From PMG-095 sp037200885 (GTDB lineage Bacteria > Myxococcota_A > Polyangia > Polyangiales > Polyangiaceae): DNA of 64,000 bases. The notes below the pieces were generated by a model, which saw nothing but the letters and a program-made list of their open reading frames with translations, made no database searches and was not told where the DNA came from. The number at the start of each line of letters is the position of its first letter. Positions within the stretch are counted from its first letter, which is position 1. Below are positions 1-8,329 of this stretch, piece after piece. Location: contig JBBCIN010000002.1 of NCBI GenBank assembly GCA_037200885.1, forward strand, positions 1,612,001 through 1,676,000, given 5' to 3'. The position numbers and the translations under genes were made by a program.

Positions 1-164
1 TCGGCGTAGAGCTCATCGACGAACAGATCCGCGTCGCGTCCGAGCGATTGCGTAGGTGCGATCAGCGTCGCCATCGACTCCGGATCCACGCTGAGCCCCG
101 CGTGTGGAACCTCGACGACTACCGGTGTGCGAACGGCGCGAGGTTCATGGACGGAGAAAAACAC
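1..164 (-). CDS. N-formylglutamate amidohydrolase family, 5' part only
   Basis: This is the start of a leftward gene cut by the window edge. Reading the reverse strand from a GTG at 164 gives about 54 residues with the motif VVVEVPHAGLSVDPES and then GRDADLFVDELYA. Both match the N-terminal signature of the N-formylglutamate amidohydrolase family (PF05013): a P-H-x-G metal-ligand motif followed by R-D-x-D-x-x-V-D-E-L. Family members hydrolyse N-formylglutamate or related N-acyl amino acids, often in histidine breakdown. An in-frame TAA lies a few codons upstream of the GTG, so the start is close to correct. The gene follows xerD on the same strand with about 63 bases between. The exact substrate cannot be told from this fragment. 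Confidence 0.75.
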   Translation of the reverse strand, partial: MFFSVHEPRAVRTPVVVEVPHAGLSVDPESMATLIAPTQSLGRDADLFVDELYA

Positions 165-227
165 CCCGGTTTTGTAGCACAGTTGTTACAATTCGGTCAG
201 GTCGTTTCGGGCTTCGCGTCGCTCGCT

Positions 228-1139
228 TCACGCGCGGGGGTGCGAACGGCGGTGGGCGTTTCGCACGTGGTCGCCGCTGACGTGCGTATAGATCTCAGTG
301 GTCGTCACGCTGGCGTGCCCGAGCATGGTTTGCACACTGCGTAGGTCCGCGCCGCCGGTCAGCAGGTGAGTCGCAAATGAGTGCCGAAGCTGGTGCGGAT
401 AAACGCGGCCGCGTAAGCCGATTCCGCGCGCGTAGCGGCCGACGATTTTCCAAAAACCCTGGCGTGTGAGCGCGCCTCCGCGCGGCGACGGAAAGAGCAC
501 ATCGGGACCTGCTTTCCGCACCCGTGCTGCGGCGCGCGCGCCGAGTTCGGCGCGCGCGTTCAAGTATGCCTGCACATGGTCGAGCGTGATGTTTCCGAGC
601 GGTACCAGTCGCCGCTTGCCGCCTTTGCCAAATGCGGACACGATCCCGCGATTCAGATCCAGATCGCCCGCGGTCAGCCCCACGAGCTCGCTGACGCGTA
701 GCCCCGCCGCATAGGTCACACTCAACATGGCGCGATCGCGGAGGCCGCGCAGGGTGGAGACGTCCGGGGCGGCCAGGAGCCGGAGCACCTCGGACTCGCT
801 CAAGGTGCGCGGCAAGCGACGACCGAAGCGGGGTCGGGCGGACAATTCCGTCGGGTCCGCGCTGAGCACCCCCTCGCGCAGCAAGAATTTCATCAAGCCG
901 CGCACAGCCGAGAGGTGACGCGCGGCGCTGCGCGCCCCCAACCCATCGTGTGCCAAGCGACCGAGCCAGCCGCTGACCGTGCCCAAATCGACCGCGTCAG
1001 CCCGGCTAATCCCCGATTCCTCGGCAAATGCCAGGAGTTTGTTCAGATCCCGGCCGTAAGCCTCCAGCGTCCGCGGCGAAAGTGCCCGCTCCACCCGCAG
1101 GTGATTCAAGTAGGCTTCGACCAGGCCGTCCAGCGTCAC
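228..1139 (-). CDS. xerD: Site-specific tyrosine recombinase XerD-like
   Basis: Cytoplasmic tyrosine recombinase expected to resolve chromosome dimers at dif with a XerC partner. The product is about 303 residues, usual for XerC/XerD. An N-terminal SAM-like core-binding domain (LRVERALSPRTLEAYGRDL) is followed by the catalytic domain. The catalytic Arg is in AGLRVSEL, a Lys in GKGGKRRLVPL, the H-x-x-R in HQLRHSFATHLL, the His in LGHASV, and the nucleophilic Tyr in TTEIYTHV. The tail HRRSHPRA resembles XerD more than XerC. A longer reading frame upstream would overlap trpC by 74 bases, so the GTG at 1139 (VTLDGLVEAY) was chosen, leaving about 43 bases after trpC. It may be co-transcribed with trpGDC. 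Assignment to XerD rather than XerC is less certain than the family. Confidence 0.88.
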   Translation of the reverse strand: MTLDGLVEAYLNHLRVERALSPRTLEAYGRDLNKLLAFAEESGISRADAVDLGTVSGWLGRLAHDGLGARSAARHLSAVRGLMKFLLREGVLSADPTELSARPRFGRRLPRTLSESEVLRLLAAPDVSTLRGLRDRAMLSVTYAAGLRVSELVGLTAGDLDLNRGIVSAFGKGGKRRLVPLGNITLDHVQAYLNARAELGARAAARVRKAGPDVLFPSPRGGALTRQGFWKIVGRYARGIGLRGRVYPHQLRHSFATHLLTGGADLRSVQTMLGHASVTTTEIYTHVSGDHVRNAHRRSHPRA

Positions 1140-1182
1140 GCGCGAGAGCGTAGCCCCGCCCGACGCGCCGGGCGAGTTTCGC

Positions 1183-1962
1183 TCACTGGCTGGTTGCGGC
1201 CGCAACCAGCGCGCGCAGCCGGGCTTCGGGCTGGTCTTCGCGCATGAGGGCCTCACCGATCAGCGCGGCGTCCGCGGGCGAGGCGCCGACGCGCCGGACG
1301 TCATCGGGGCTGGCGATGCCGGATAGGTGGACTCGGCTGGCGGCGGAGGGAAGCTCGGCGAGCATGCGCGCGGGGCGCGCAGCGTCCATGACCAACGTGT
1401 CCAGATCGCGAGCGTTCACCCCAATCAACGTTGCGCCCGCCGAGACGGCCCATCTGCCCTCTTCGTCACTGATGATTTCAACGAAGGGTTCGAGCTTTCG
1501 TTCGCGCGCGGCACGCGCGAGTTGGTTCAAGCGCTCTTCACTCAGGCAGCGCGCGATCAACAGCACCGCGTCTGCACCGTAGGCGGCCGCCGCGTCCAGT
1601 TGGCTCTCGTCGATCACGAATTCTTTGCACAGGAGCGGCAAGTCACAGGCGGCCCGGGCTTCGGCCAAGTGCGCGAAACAGCCGTCGAAGAAGCGTGTAT
1701 CACACAGCACGCTGATCATGCTCGCCCCCGCGCGCTGATAGGCCCGCGCGCGTTCGCTCACCGACAGCGCGGTCGACAGCGCACCCGCAGACGGTGAACG
1801 GAACTTGATCTCCGTAATGAGCTTCAGGTCGCCGCCCGCGCGTCGCAAGGAAAACGCCCGCGGGCTCGGCGGAGCCGGTAGCTTCAGTGCGCGTAGCGCC
1901 GGTAGCTCGCTGCGCTTCTGCTCCAGGATGCGGGCGAGTACCCCGGAAGTATTCCCGCTCAT
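1183..1962 (-). CDS. trpC: Indole-3-glycerol phosphate synthase
   Basis: TIM-barrel enzyme of tryptophan synthesis that closes 1-(2-carboxyphenylamino)-1-deoxyribulose 5-phosphate to indole-3-glycerol phosphate, releasing CO2 and water. The 259-residue product has normal family length. Signature pieces are TEIKFRSPSAG (catalytic Lys, phosphate binding), LLCKEFVIDESQL, ADAVLLIARCL, FVEIISDEE, IGVNARDLDTL and the phosphate-binding HLSGIASPDDV and LIGEALMR. Its ATG overlaps the trpD stop by four bases (ATGA), so translation is probably coupled. No TrpF domain is fused. Confidence 0.95.
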   Translation of the reverse strand: MSGNTSGVLARILEQKRSELPALRALKLPAPPSPRAFSLRRAGGDLKLITEIKFRSPSAGALSTALSVSERARAYQRAGASMISVLCDTRFFDGCFAHLAEARAACDLPLLCKEFVIDESQLDAAAAYGADAVLLIARCLSEERLNQLARAARERKLEPFVEIISDEEGRWAVSAGATLIGVNARDLDTLVMDAARPARMLAELPSAASRVHLSGIASPDDVRRVGASPADAALIGEALMREDQPEARLRALVAAATSQ

Positions 1963-3017
1963 TCGCCTGAGCCCGACGGTTCGGCGCGGCGTGCATTCGC
2001 GGCGCGACGCAAACGCTGCAGAGATTCCGCCGCCGCGCCCGACTCGAGGGCGGCGCGGGCGCGCTCGGTCGCGGCTTTGGGTTCGATTCCGAGCGCGACT
2101 ACCAGCGCAGCGGCGGCGTTCAGCAAGATCGCGTCACGCGCGGGGTGCGCTTCGTTCTTCAAGATGGCTTCCAGTACGCGCGCGTTGTGCGCGGGATCGG
2201 CGCCGGCGATGGCGCCCGCGGGACTGCGCTCCAAACCAAAGTCTTCCGGCGTGAGGCTGAACTCACGCACGCGTCCATTCGCCACCTCGCTGATGCGCGT
2301 GGCCGCGAACGGGCTCATCTCGTCCAGGCCGTCTTCACTGCGCACGACCCAGGCGCGCGTGCTACCGAGCTCGGCGAGCGCGCCTGCGAGCACGGGGCGA
2401 ATCACGTCATCGAATGCGCCGAGGAGTTGGTGGCTGGCGCCCGCCGGATTTGCCAGTGGCCCCAGAGAGTTGAACAGTGTGCGCACGCCGAGCTCACGCC
2501 GCACGGGCATCACGTGGCGCATGGCCGGATGGTGCGTTTGCGCAAACAGGAACGCGATTTGGGCCTCCAGCAACACCTCCGCCTGACGCGCTCCGGGCAC
2601 GTCCAAGGGGATGCCCATCGCCTCGAGCACATCCGCGCTGCCCGCGCGGCTGGTGGCGGCGCGATTGCCGTGTTTGGCCACCGGCACGCCGGCCGCGGAA
2701 GCGATCAGCGCGGCGCCGGTGGACAGATTGAGCGTGCCGGAGCCGTCACCGCCGGTGCCGCAGGTGTCGAGCAAGACCACGAAATCATGCGAGACCGGGA
2801 TCATCACGGCGCGCATGGCGCGAGCCGCCGCGGCGATCACGGCTGGGGTTTCGTTGCCCGTGTGGCGGAGGGAAATCAAAAAGCCGGCCATGCTGGCGGG
2901 GCTCCAAGCGCCCGCGAAAATGGCGTCGAACACGCGGCGGACGGTCGCCGAAGAGAGCCCGCCGGGGCCGGTCATCTCGACAAAAACGTCGTTGAACTTG
3001 GGTATTTCAGCGCTCAC
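1959..3017 (-). CDS. trpD: Anthranilate phosphoribosyltransferase
   Basis: Transfers the phosphoribosyl group of PRPP to anthranilate, the second step of tryptophan synthesis. At 352 residues it is a normal stand-alone TrpD without a fused glutamine amidotransferase domain. The PRPP/Mg-binding signature CGTGGDGSGTLNLST is followed by KHGNRAATSRAGSADVLEAMG, both diagnostic. Further along are RRELGVRTLFNSLGPLANP and the DE pair in GLDEMSP. The start is a GTG that overlaps the trpG stop (GTGA), and the stop overlaps the trpC start (ATGA), so the three trp genes form a tightly coupled operon. Confidence 0.96.
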   Translation of the reverse strand: MSAEIPKFNDVFVEMTGPGGLSSATVRRVFDAIFAGAWSPASMAGFLISLRHTGNETPAVIAAAARAMRAVMIPVSHDFVVLLDTCGTGGDGSGTLNLSTGAALIASAAGVPVAKHGNRAATSRAGSADVLEAMGIPLDVPGARQAEVLLEAQIAFLFAQTHHPAMRHVMPVRRELGVRTLFNSLGPLANPAGASHQLLGAFDDVIRPVLAGALAELGSTRAWVVRSEDGLDEMSPFAATRISEVANGRVREFSLTPEDFGLERSPAGAIAGADPAHNARVLEAILKNEAHPARDAILLNAAAALVVALGIEPKAATERARAALESGAAAESLQRLRRAANARRAEPSGSGE

Positions 3018-3625
3018 AGTGAGCCAAGCCAGTTCTCGATTAGGCGCAAGCCGTGATCGGTGAGAATCGATTCAGGATGAAACTGTACCCCCTCGACCGC
3101 GAACTTTCGGTGCCGAAGGCCCATGATTTCGCCCTTTTTGGTGCGGGCGGTGACCTCTAGCGCTTCGGGGAAGCTGGCTTCTTCCACGATCAGGGAGTGG
3201 TAGCGCGTGGCTTCGAAGGGGGAGGGCAGCCCTTGGTAGATGGTGCGCCCATCGTGCTCGATGCCCGAAGTTTTGCCGTGCATCAGCTCCGGCGCACGGA
3301 TCACCCTGCCGCCGAAAGCCTGCCCAATCGCCTGATGGCCCAAGCACACGCCAAAGATGGGTAGGGTACCGGATAGCTGCTCGATCACCGAAAGCGTGAT
3401 GCCCGCCTCGTCCGGATTTCCCGGGCCGGGGGAGAGCAGCACACCGGCGGGCCGCGCTTCGCGGATCTGATCGACGCTGACCCGGTCATTCAAACGCACA
3501 TCGCACTCGCCCCCGAGGCTCTCGATGTACTGGACCAAATTGTACGTAAAGGAGTCGTAGTTATCGACGACCACGACACGCTTTTTCACCGCCGGGAGCG
3601 TTGCACCCACACCTCGCTCGGTCAA
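3014..3625 (-). CDS. trpG: Anthranilate synthase glutamine amidotransferase component
   Basis: Class I glutamine amidotransferase that supplies ammonia to anthranilate synthase; it may also serve aminodeoxychorismate synthase (PabA role). The product is about 190-203 residues. It shows VVVVDNYDSFTYNLVQYI at the N-terminus, the oxyanion-hole PGPGNP, the nucleophile elbow GVCLGHQAIG (catalytic Cys), and the His-Glu pair in VEGVQFHPESILT. The start is unclear. A TTG at 3625 lies only two bases after a GGAGG, GTG codons lie at 3610 and 3589, and the conserved region begins just after 3589. It heads trpG-trpD-trpC. The partner TrpE is not in the window. Confidence 0.93.
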   Translation of the reverse strand: MTERGVGATLPAVKKRVVVVDNYDSFTYNLVQYIESLGGECDVRLNDRVSVDQIREARPAGVLLSPGPGNPDEAGITLSVIEQLSGTLPIFGVCLGHQAIGQAFGGRVIRAPELMHGKTSGIEHDGRTIYQGLPSPFEATRYHSLIVEEASFPEALEVTARTKKGEIMGLRHRKFAVEGVQFHPESILTDHGLRLIENWLGSL

Positions 3626-3662
3626 TGCCTCCTAGCAACGGGCGCTGATCTGCCGTGTCGCG

Positions 3663-3674
3663 CTAAAGCTTTAG
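3663..3674. promoter_or_regulatory. 12-bp perfect palindrome upstream of trpG
   Basis: The sequence CTAAAGCTTTAG is a perfect palindrome and is AT-rich against a GC-rich background. It lies about 38 bases upstream of the first possible trpG start, where an operator or -10 region would be expected. Its regulator is unknown; the site is inferred from symmetry and position only. Confidence 0.35.
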
Positions 3675-3854
3675 TGTGGGTGGCGGATGTCGAGCGCCGA
3701 GCCCAAGAGCCGTTCGATGTTGTGCGCTGAGCCTGATTTGAAGCTTGCCCACATTGAAGCGGGCCGCTAGTGTGCCGGCCGGTCGCCAGCGGCGGGTCAG
3801 CCTTTTTCCCGCTCATTTCCAGCAATTAGTCCCCGCGTCAGTGACGAGTTTCCG

Positions 3855-4991
3855 ATGGAAGATAAGAAGCCCAAGATCGATCTGAAGTCACGCCTCGGAA
3901 AGAAAACCGTCAGCTCGCCAGCCGTCGGTTCGATTCCGCCACCCGCTGGCGTCGGCGTTCCGAAGCCGTCCGTACCGGTGGCCAACCCGAGTCGGGTCCC
4001 GGCGCCGCCGTTCGCGTCGGTGCCACAGGCCGCCGCCGTGCCCCGGGTAGACACCTCGAATCCGTATGGCGCCATGGCGCCACAGGCTGCCCCGGTGCGC
4101 GTTGCACCCCCATCGATCACGATCGAGATGAGCGACGAGTTCGTTCAGGCCCAAAAGTCCGGCCGCTCGAAGGTCCTCATCTTGGCCATCTTTACGGCCG
4201 CCATCGGTGCCGGCCTCGGCTTCGCCGGCGGCGGCATCAGCGAACGCAACAAGGCCGCTGAGGCAGCCGTGGTCGGCGCTGGAGAGCTCACGACCAAGGT
4301 CGAAGCCACCACCAAGAAGGCGGCTGAGTTGGCGGACGTCCTCAAGTCAGCCAAAGAGAAGCTCAGCAAAGCCACCTTCCCGGACGACGAAGTGTCAAAG
4401 CTGGGCGGCATCAACCTGCCCTTCACCGCCGCGGACTTGAACGGCAAGGGCATTGGCCGCTTCAATGGCGCCACATTGGCCATGTTGATCGATTTTTCGA
4501 CCATCGTGGACAAGGTGAACGATCAGAAAGAGAAGCTCCAGAACGTCCTTTCCGGCAACAAAAAGGCCGTGCAAGACTTCCTGGATTCGCAGACCAAGCC
4601 GCAGGTTCGCTGGTCCGTCGTGCTCGGCAACGGCCCCGGTGGCCCGTGGGCAACCATGCAGCCCGTGCCCACGCCCTTCCTGGCAAAGGACGGCGACAAG
4701 CCCAAGTGGCCGGACGACATCCGCATCCCCGTGGGTGACAAGCAAGCCGTGTTGAAGCGCTACACCAGCGGCAATCCGGTGAGTGAAGACGGCCTGTTCG
4801 TTCCAGTCGACCCCGCCTCGCAAGGTTCGGTTTGCTCGACCAGCGTGGTGACGACCCTCCGGCGCGAGCTGGGCGACCTCGAGGAAGTCCTGCGCGGGAA
4901 CCAAAACCCCGGCGAAGAGAAAGCAGGCCTCTTGGATGCTGGTGACAAGCTCGGCAAGAAGCTCAAGCAAATCGGCGCCGCCACGCCTTAG
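3855..4991 (+). CDS. Membrane-anchored hypothetical protein with Pro-rich N-terminus
   Basis: A 378-residue protein of unknown function. Residues 1-95 are Pro/Ala/Val-rich and probably disordered, starting with a charged stretch (EDKKPKIDLKSRLGKK). A single hydrophobic segment around residues 107-128 (VLILAIFTAAIGAGLGFAGG) should span the inner membrane. It is followed by a Lys/Glu/Ala-rich probable coiled coil at about 130-175 and a globular part with little similarity I recognise. There is no cleavable signal peptide, so the N-terminus is likely cytoplasmic and the C-terminal domain periplasmic. It is transcribed divergently from trpG across about 230 bases. Confidence 0.75.
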   Translation: MEDKKPKIDLKSRLGKKTVSSPAVGSIPPPAGVGVPKPSVPVANPSRVPAPPFASVPQAAAVPRVDTSNPYGAMAPQAAPVRVAPPSITIEMSDEFVQAQKSGRSKVLILAIFTAAIGAGLGFAGGGISERNKAAEAAVVGAGELTTKVEATTKKAAELADVLKSAKEKLSKATFPDDEVSKLGGINLPFTAADLNGKGIGRFNGATLAMLIDFSTIVDKVNDQKEKLQNVLSGNKKAVQDFLDSQTKPQVRWSVVLGNGPGGPWATMQPVPTPFLAKDGDKPKWPDDIRIPVGDKQAVLKRYTSGNPVSEDGLFVPVDPASQGSVCSTSVVTTLRRELGDLEEVLRGNQNPGEEKAGLLDAGDKLGKKLKQIGAATP

Positions 4992-5343
4992 CTAGTCAGA
5001 GGGTACGGGTTCGGTCGGTGGAGTTGACTTCACCGGCCGAGGAGGAAGGGACGCGCGGCGCCTTCGGCGCGCGGTGGGAGACTTACGTTTGCGGAGGCTC
5101 GGCTGGTGATCGCTGGGCCAACCCGCGCTGCGCCCGGGGAAAGCACGCGCCCGTTCGGTCGGTTCTCGTGGGTCTCCATCTCATTGGCTGATCGCGATCT
5201 GATCGTGCCAAAGTCGGAAAGCTCGACGTATTTCCGGGCATGCGGCTGAGCTGTCTCCCGCGCGCCCGGCGCGAGGCGTGCGGCGCTGCGCGCGCACCGG
5301 GCAGGGACAACGAGCGCCTCGCTTAGTGAGGCTCTTACCGAAC
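4992..5343. other. Gene-free gap with a strong hairpin at 5012-5039
   Basis: This 352-base gap lies between the end of the rightward hypothetical gene and the end of the leftward CBS-protein gene. At 5012-5039 the arms CGGTCGGTG and CACCGGCCG form a 9-bp stem (one G-T pair) that can extend inward by AG/CT. It lies 21 bases past the stop of the upstream gene. No T-run follows, so it is at best a weak or factor-dependent terminator. A smaller imperfect hairpin (GCCTC/GAGGC) lies near 5316-5331 at the end of the opposite gene. I see no credible coding in the gap. Confidence 0.4.
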
Positions 5344-6660
5344 CTAGGCGGCGGTAATCCGAGACGCAGACCGCGGTGTGATCGACTCGGGTGCGGGCAC
5401 GCGGCTAATCTCTACTTTCACCACGCGGCGCTCGTCGGCTTCGCGGACCACGAAATCCAGGCCGAAGGCGCGCAGGCTGGCGCCTGGCTCGGGGACGCGG
5501 CCGAGCTCGGCCACGATGAAGCCAGCGAGCGTGTGGTAGTCGCCATCGTCGGGTAGATCGGTGCCCAGGTAGCGGCTGAGATCGCTGATCGACACGCTGG
5601 CGTCGACCATCATCTTGCCGTCGCCGGCATCGACGATCGGCGGCTCTTCCACGTCGTGCTCGTCGCGGATATCGCCCACGATTTCTTCGAGCAAATCCTC
5701 CAGGGTGATGATGCCGCTGAAGCCGCCGAATTCGTCGATCACGACGGCCATGTGGTGGCGCCGCGAGCGCATGTCCTTCAGCACGCTGGTCGCGAGCTGG
5801 CTCTCCGGCACGAACACCACGGGCTGGCGCAATAAGGACTCGATGCGCACGTCGCTCGGCTTGCCGAGAGAGGCGTGGCGCAGCAGATCTTTCGCGTGCA
5901 GCACGCCGACCACGTTGTCGATCGTGTTCTTGAAGATCGGATAGCGAGAGTGCTCACTCTCGACGATCAGCTTGAACAGCGCCTCGATCGGTGTGCCGAT
6001 GTCGAACGCGGTCACCTGCGGGCGCGGGATCATCAGCTCGCCGGCCGTGGCGTCGCCGAAGTCGAGCACATTACGGATCATTTCCGATTGATCGTGGCCG
6101 AGTGAGCCATTCAGCTCGCCCTCGTTCACGATTAGCTCGACCTCGGTCTCGGTCACGCCCGGGGCAGGCGCTGGCGCTGGGCTCACCCAGCTGCCGACAA
6201 CCCGTCCGGCCCAGGCGATCGGCGCCGCGATCGGCGCGGCCAGCCATTCCAGGGGGCGTAGCACCTGGAGCAATAGCGGAGCGGTGGTATCCGCGCTGCG
6301 CGCCACCAAGCCGCGCGCAATTTCACTCGGCAGGGCATAAGCGAAGAGCGCAATCGTCGCGGCCAAGACGGGCAGCCAATTGCCGAGCCATTCCGGTAGC
6401 TGACGCCCGACCAAGAGAGCGCTCACCGCGATGCCGATGGTGCGAATCACCAGCCAGCGGGCCTCGATCACCGGCCCAGACTCGAGGTAACGGTCCAGCG
6501 CACGCTGCGAACCGCCCTCCAGCGTGTCGCGTAAGGCAGCGCGGCGGGCGGCAGAGAGCGTGGTGATTGCCCAGCTCGCGGCCGCCGAGACCGCAGCAAA
6601 GACGGCAGGCAGCGCGGCAATCAGTAGGTGGAGTATTCGTGATGGTGGGGCAGGATCCAA
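5344..6660 (-). CDS. CorC/HlyC-type membrane protein with DUF21, CBS pair and transporter-associated domain
   Basis: A 438-residue inner-membrane protein of the CNNM/CorC (formerly hemolysin C-like) family, whose members are linked to magnesium or cobalt efflux. Residues 1-165 hold hydrophobic segments of the DUF21 transmembrane domain. They are followed by the linker ELNGSLGHDQSEMIRNVLDF, a tandem CBS pair (VTAFDIGTPIEALFKLIVE...RYPIFK; MAVVIDEFGGFSGIITLEDL) that usually binds adenosyl ligands, and the acidic link EEIVGDIRDEHD. The last part (GDYHTLAGFIVAELGRVPEPG) is the CorC_HlyC associated domain. The start is uncertain: the longest frame opens with TTG at 6660. The ion carried cannot be told from sequence. 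Confidence 0.9.
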   Translation of the reverse strand: MDPAPPSRILHLLIAALPAVFAAVSAAASWAITTLSAARRAALRDTLEGGSQRALDRYLESGPVIEARWLVIRTIGIAVSALLVGRQLPEWLGNWLPVLAATIALFAYALPSEIARGLVARSADTTAPLLLQVLRPLEWLAAPIAAPIAWAGRVVGSWVSPAPAPAPGVTETEVELIVNEGELNGSLGHDQSEMIRNVLDFGDATAGELMIPRPQVTAFDIGTPIEALFKLIVESEHSRYPIFKNTIDNVVGVLHAKDLLRHASLGKPSDVRIESLLRQPVVFVPESQLATSVLKDMRSRRHHMAVVIDEFGGFSGIITLEDLLEEIVGDIRDEHDVEEPPIVDAGDGKMMVDASVSISDLSRYLGTDLPDDGDYHTLAGFIVAELGRVPEPGASLRAFGLDFVVREADERRVVKVEISRVPAPESITPRSASRITAA

Positions 6661-6756
6661 GGTCGTGCGGTGCGTGTCGCACCCGCCTCCTCCTGATCAC
6701 TTAGCGGACCGACCCCAGGGGGCGCAACCCGTGCTGGCGTTGACCGACCCTGAGCC

Positions 6757-7395
6757 ATGGCCGAAGTGAGTGCCCCACAAGCTGTAAATCCGGCCGACCG
6801 GACGGCTGTCCGGCAAGCCGCGGATAACCCAACCAGAACCGGCGCTTCACTACTTTTTCGCCACCTCGTCGGCGGGCCCCCACCAGGTCCGATTCCGGCC
6901 CAAAGGCCCGTGCTCCAGTTCAAGCATTTGAAAGCCCCAGAAACCGGCACGGAAGCACCCTCAGGAGCCCCTCATCGGCATGCTCGCCGCGACTCTGAGG
7001 CGATCTTGGACGAGGAAGGCAAGTCGGCTGGGCAGGCTGCGCTCGACCCGCTTCTCTGCCAGTTGGCACTGAATCCGGGACTGAGCTCGTTCGTCCAACC
7101 GAATTCGGCAGCGTCCGTCGCGCCATCCGCGTTGCCCCTGCGCGAGGATCTGCAAAACCTGCTCAGCGGTCTCGCGCGCCGGTCGGCGTGGGGTGGCGAT
7201 CGTCGCAAAGGGAGCGCCAGAATCGAGCTGTCCGAAGGCGCCCTGGCCGGCGCCACCTTGACCGTTCAGACCGAACAGCGCTCGGTCAGCGTCGAGCTCG
7301 AGCTGCCGTTGGGGATCGCCCCGTTGGGCTTACAGCAACGGATCGCCGAGCGGCTCGAAGCGCGTGGTTTCGCGGCCCGGGTCAAAGTTGGCTGA
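6757..7395 (+). CDS. Protein with FliK/HpaP-like C-terminal domain, function uncertain
   Basis: A 212-residue protein. The first 110 residues are low-complexity, Pro/Ala-rich and probably disordered. Residues 150-212 (RIELSEGALAGATLTVQ ... VSVELELPLGIAP ... RIAERLEARGFAARVKVG) have the pattern of the C-terminal domain of type III secretion needle-length and hook-length regulators (FliK, HrpP/HpaP): an L-x-G-x-x-L strand, a hydrophobic V-x-V-E-L strand, then an amphipathic helix ending near G-F. This is a weak pattern match, not a firm identification. No other secretion or flagellar gene is near. It is divergent from the CorC-like gene and convergent with truB. Confidence 0.5.
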   Translation: MAEVSAPQAVNPADRTAVRQAADNPTRTGASLLFRHLVGGPPPGPIPAQRPVLQFKHLKAPETGTEAPSGAPHRHARRDSEAILDEEGKSAGQAALDPLLCQLALNPGLSSFVQPNSAASVAPSALPLREDLQNLLSGLARRSAWGGDRRKGSARIELSEGALAGATLTVQTEQRSVSVELELPLGIAPLGLQQRIAERLEARGFAARVKVG

Positions 7396-7423
7396 ACCAT
7401 GGCGTCGTCGGCGCGTCGGCACG

Positions 7424-8329
7424 TCACTCACTCCTCTGGCGAAAACCCCGGACCACGCGAAACTCCCCGGGGCTGCGCTCGTGGCCGAGCGCGATCAGTT
7501 CGCCCGAACCAGCAAACCAGGCGGCGGTCTCCAGCAGCGGCGTCAACGCGGGTTCGATGAAATCGAGCAACTCGACGGTTTGACCGAGCCGTGCGCGGCG
7601 TTCGCCGGTCTCGTTCAGGAGACCACTAGGTAGTGCTCGCCGAGCAGCCTCAGCGGTCGCCAGCAGCGGGAGGGTCGGATCGAGTGGCCAAGGAGCGGCA
7701 TCCTTGAGCTCGAAGCGGCCGCTGGCTAGGCGCCTGAGCGCGGATAAGTGCGCGGGCAAGCCGAGGCGAGCACCCAAATCTCGCGCCAAGGCGCGAACGT
7801 AGTAACCCTTGGAGGCTTCGACTTCGAGGATCAGCTCGTGCTCCGAGCGCGAGATCAGTATCAGCTCCTCCACTTGGACCTCTCGCTCGGCGAGCACTGG
7901 CGCATTGCCGGCTCTGGCAAGCGCGTACGAGCGTCGCCCCTCCACCTTGATCGCGCTGACCGCGGGCGGGATCTGCAGGCGTCGGGCCTTTTCCGCGGTC
8001 AAGGCGGCGAGGATTGCCGACTCGTCGAGCTGCTCGGGAACCAGGGCCACTTCCTCGGTGGTTTGCCCATCGGCATCGAGCGAGTCGGTAGCGCGGCCGA
8101 GGTACACGGTAGCGCGGTAGCGCTTGCGATCGCGCGTCAAAAAACCGCTCAACTTCGTCGCTTCACCGAACAGGAGCAGCAGTACGCCGGTCGCCATCGG
8201 GTCGAGCGTGCCCGCGTGCCCCACGTCCCGTGTCCTGAAAATGCGCCGCGCTTGGGCAACTACGTCGTGGCTGGTCGCCTTGCCCGGTTTGTCGACGACC
8301 AAAACACCGTCTGCACTCAACCGAACCAC
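7424..8329 (-). CDS. truB: tRNA pseudouridine(55) synthase
   Basis: Makes pseudouridine at position 55 in the T-loop of tRNAs. The 301-residue product has the TruB family motif I start LVVDKPGKATSHDVV and the catalytic motif HAGTLDPMATGVL with the nucleophilic Asp. It also has RYRATVYLGRATDSLDADG, QIPPAVSAIKVEGRRSY and SKGYYVRALARDLG. The start is a GTG at 8329 that overlaps the end of the acyltransferase gene by 13 bases, so it is the last gene of a three-gene leftward run. In many bacteria truB sits with rbfA or rpsO; here it does not. Confidence 0.95.
   Translation of the reverse strand: MVRLSADGVLVVDKPGKATSHDVVAQARRIFRTRDVGHAGTLDPMATGVLLLLFGEATKLSGFLTRDRKRYRATVYLGRATDSLDADGQTTEEVALVPEQLDESAILAALTAEKARRLQIPPAVSAIKVEGRRSYALARAGNAPVLAEREVQVEELILISRSEHELILEVEASKGYYVRALARDLGARLGLPAHLSALRRLASGRFELKDAAPWPLDPTLPLLATAEAARRALPSGLLNETGERRARLGQTVELLDFIEPALTPLLETAAWFAGSGELIALGHERSPGEFRVVRGFRQRSE

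Noticed and set aside
2145..3056. 303-residue rightward frame opposite trpD
   Set aside because: His/Arg/Ala-rich shadow of a high-GC gene; trpD on the other strand has full family motifs.
3622..3825. 67-residue leftward frame upstream of trpG
   Set aside because: It spans the probable promoter region and the palindrome, and has no recognisable features of a leader peptide such as Trp codons in tandem.
5083..5310. 75-residue leftward frame in the gap before the CBS-protein gene
   Set aside because: Arg/Pro-rich with no ribosome site or similarity; typical of random high-GC frames.
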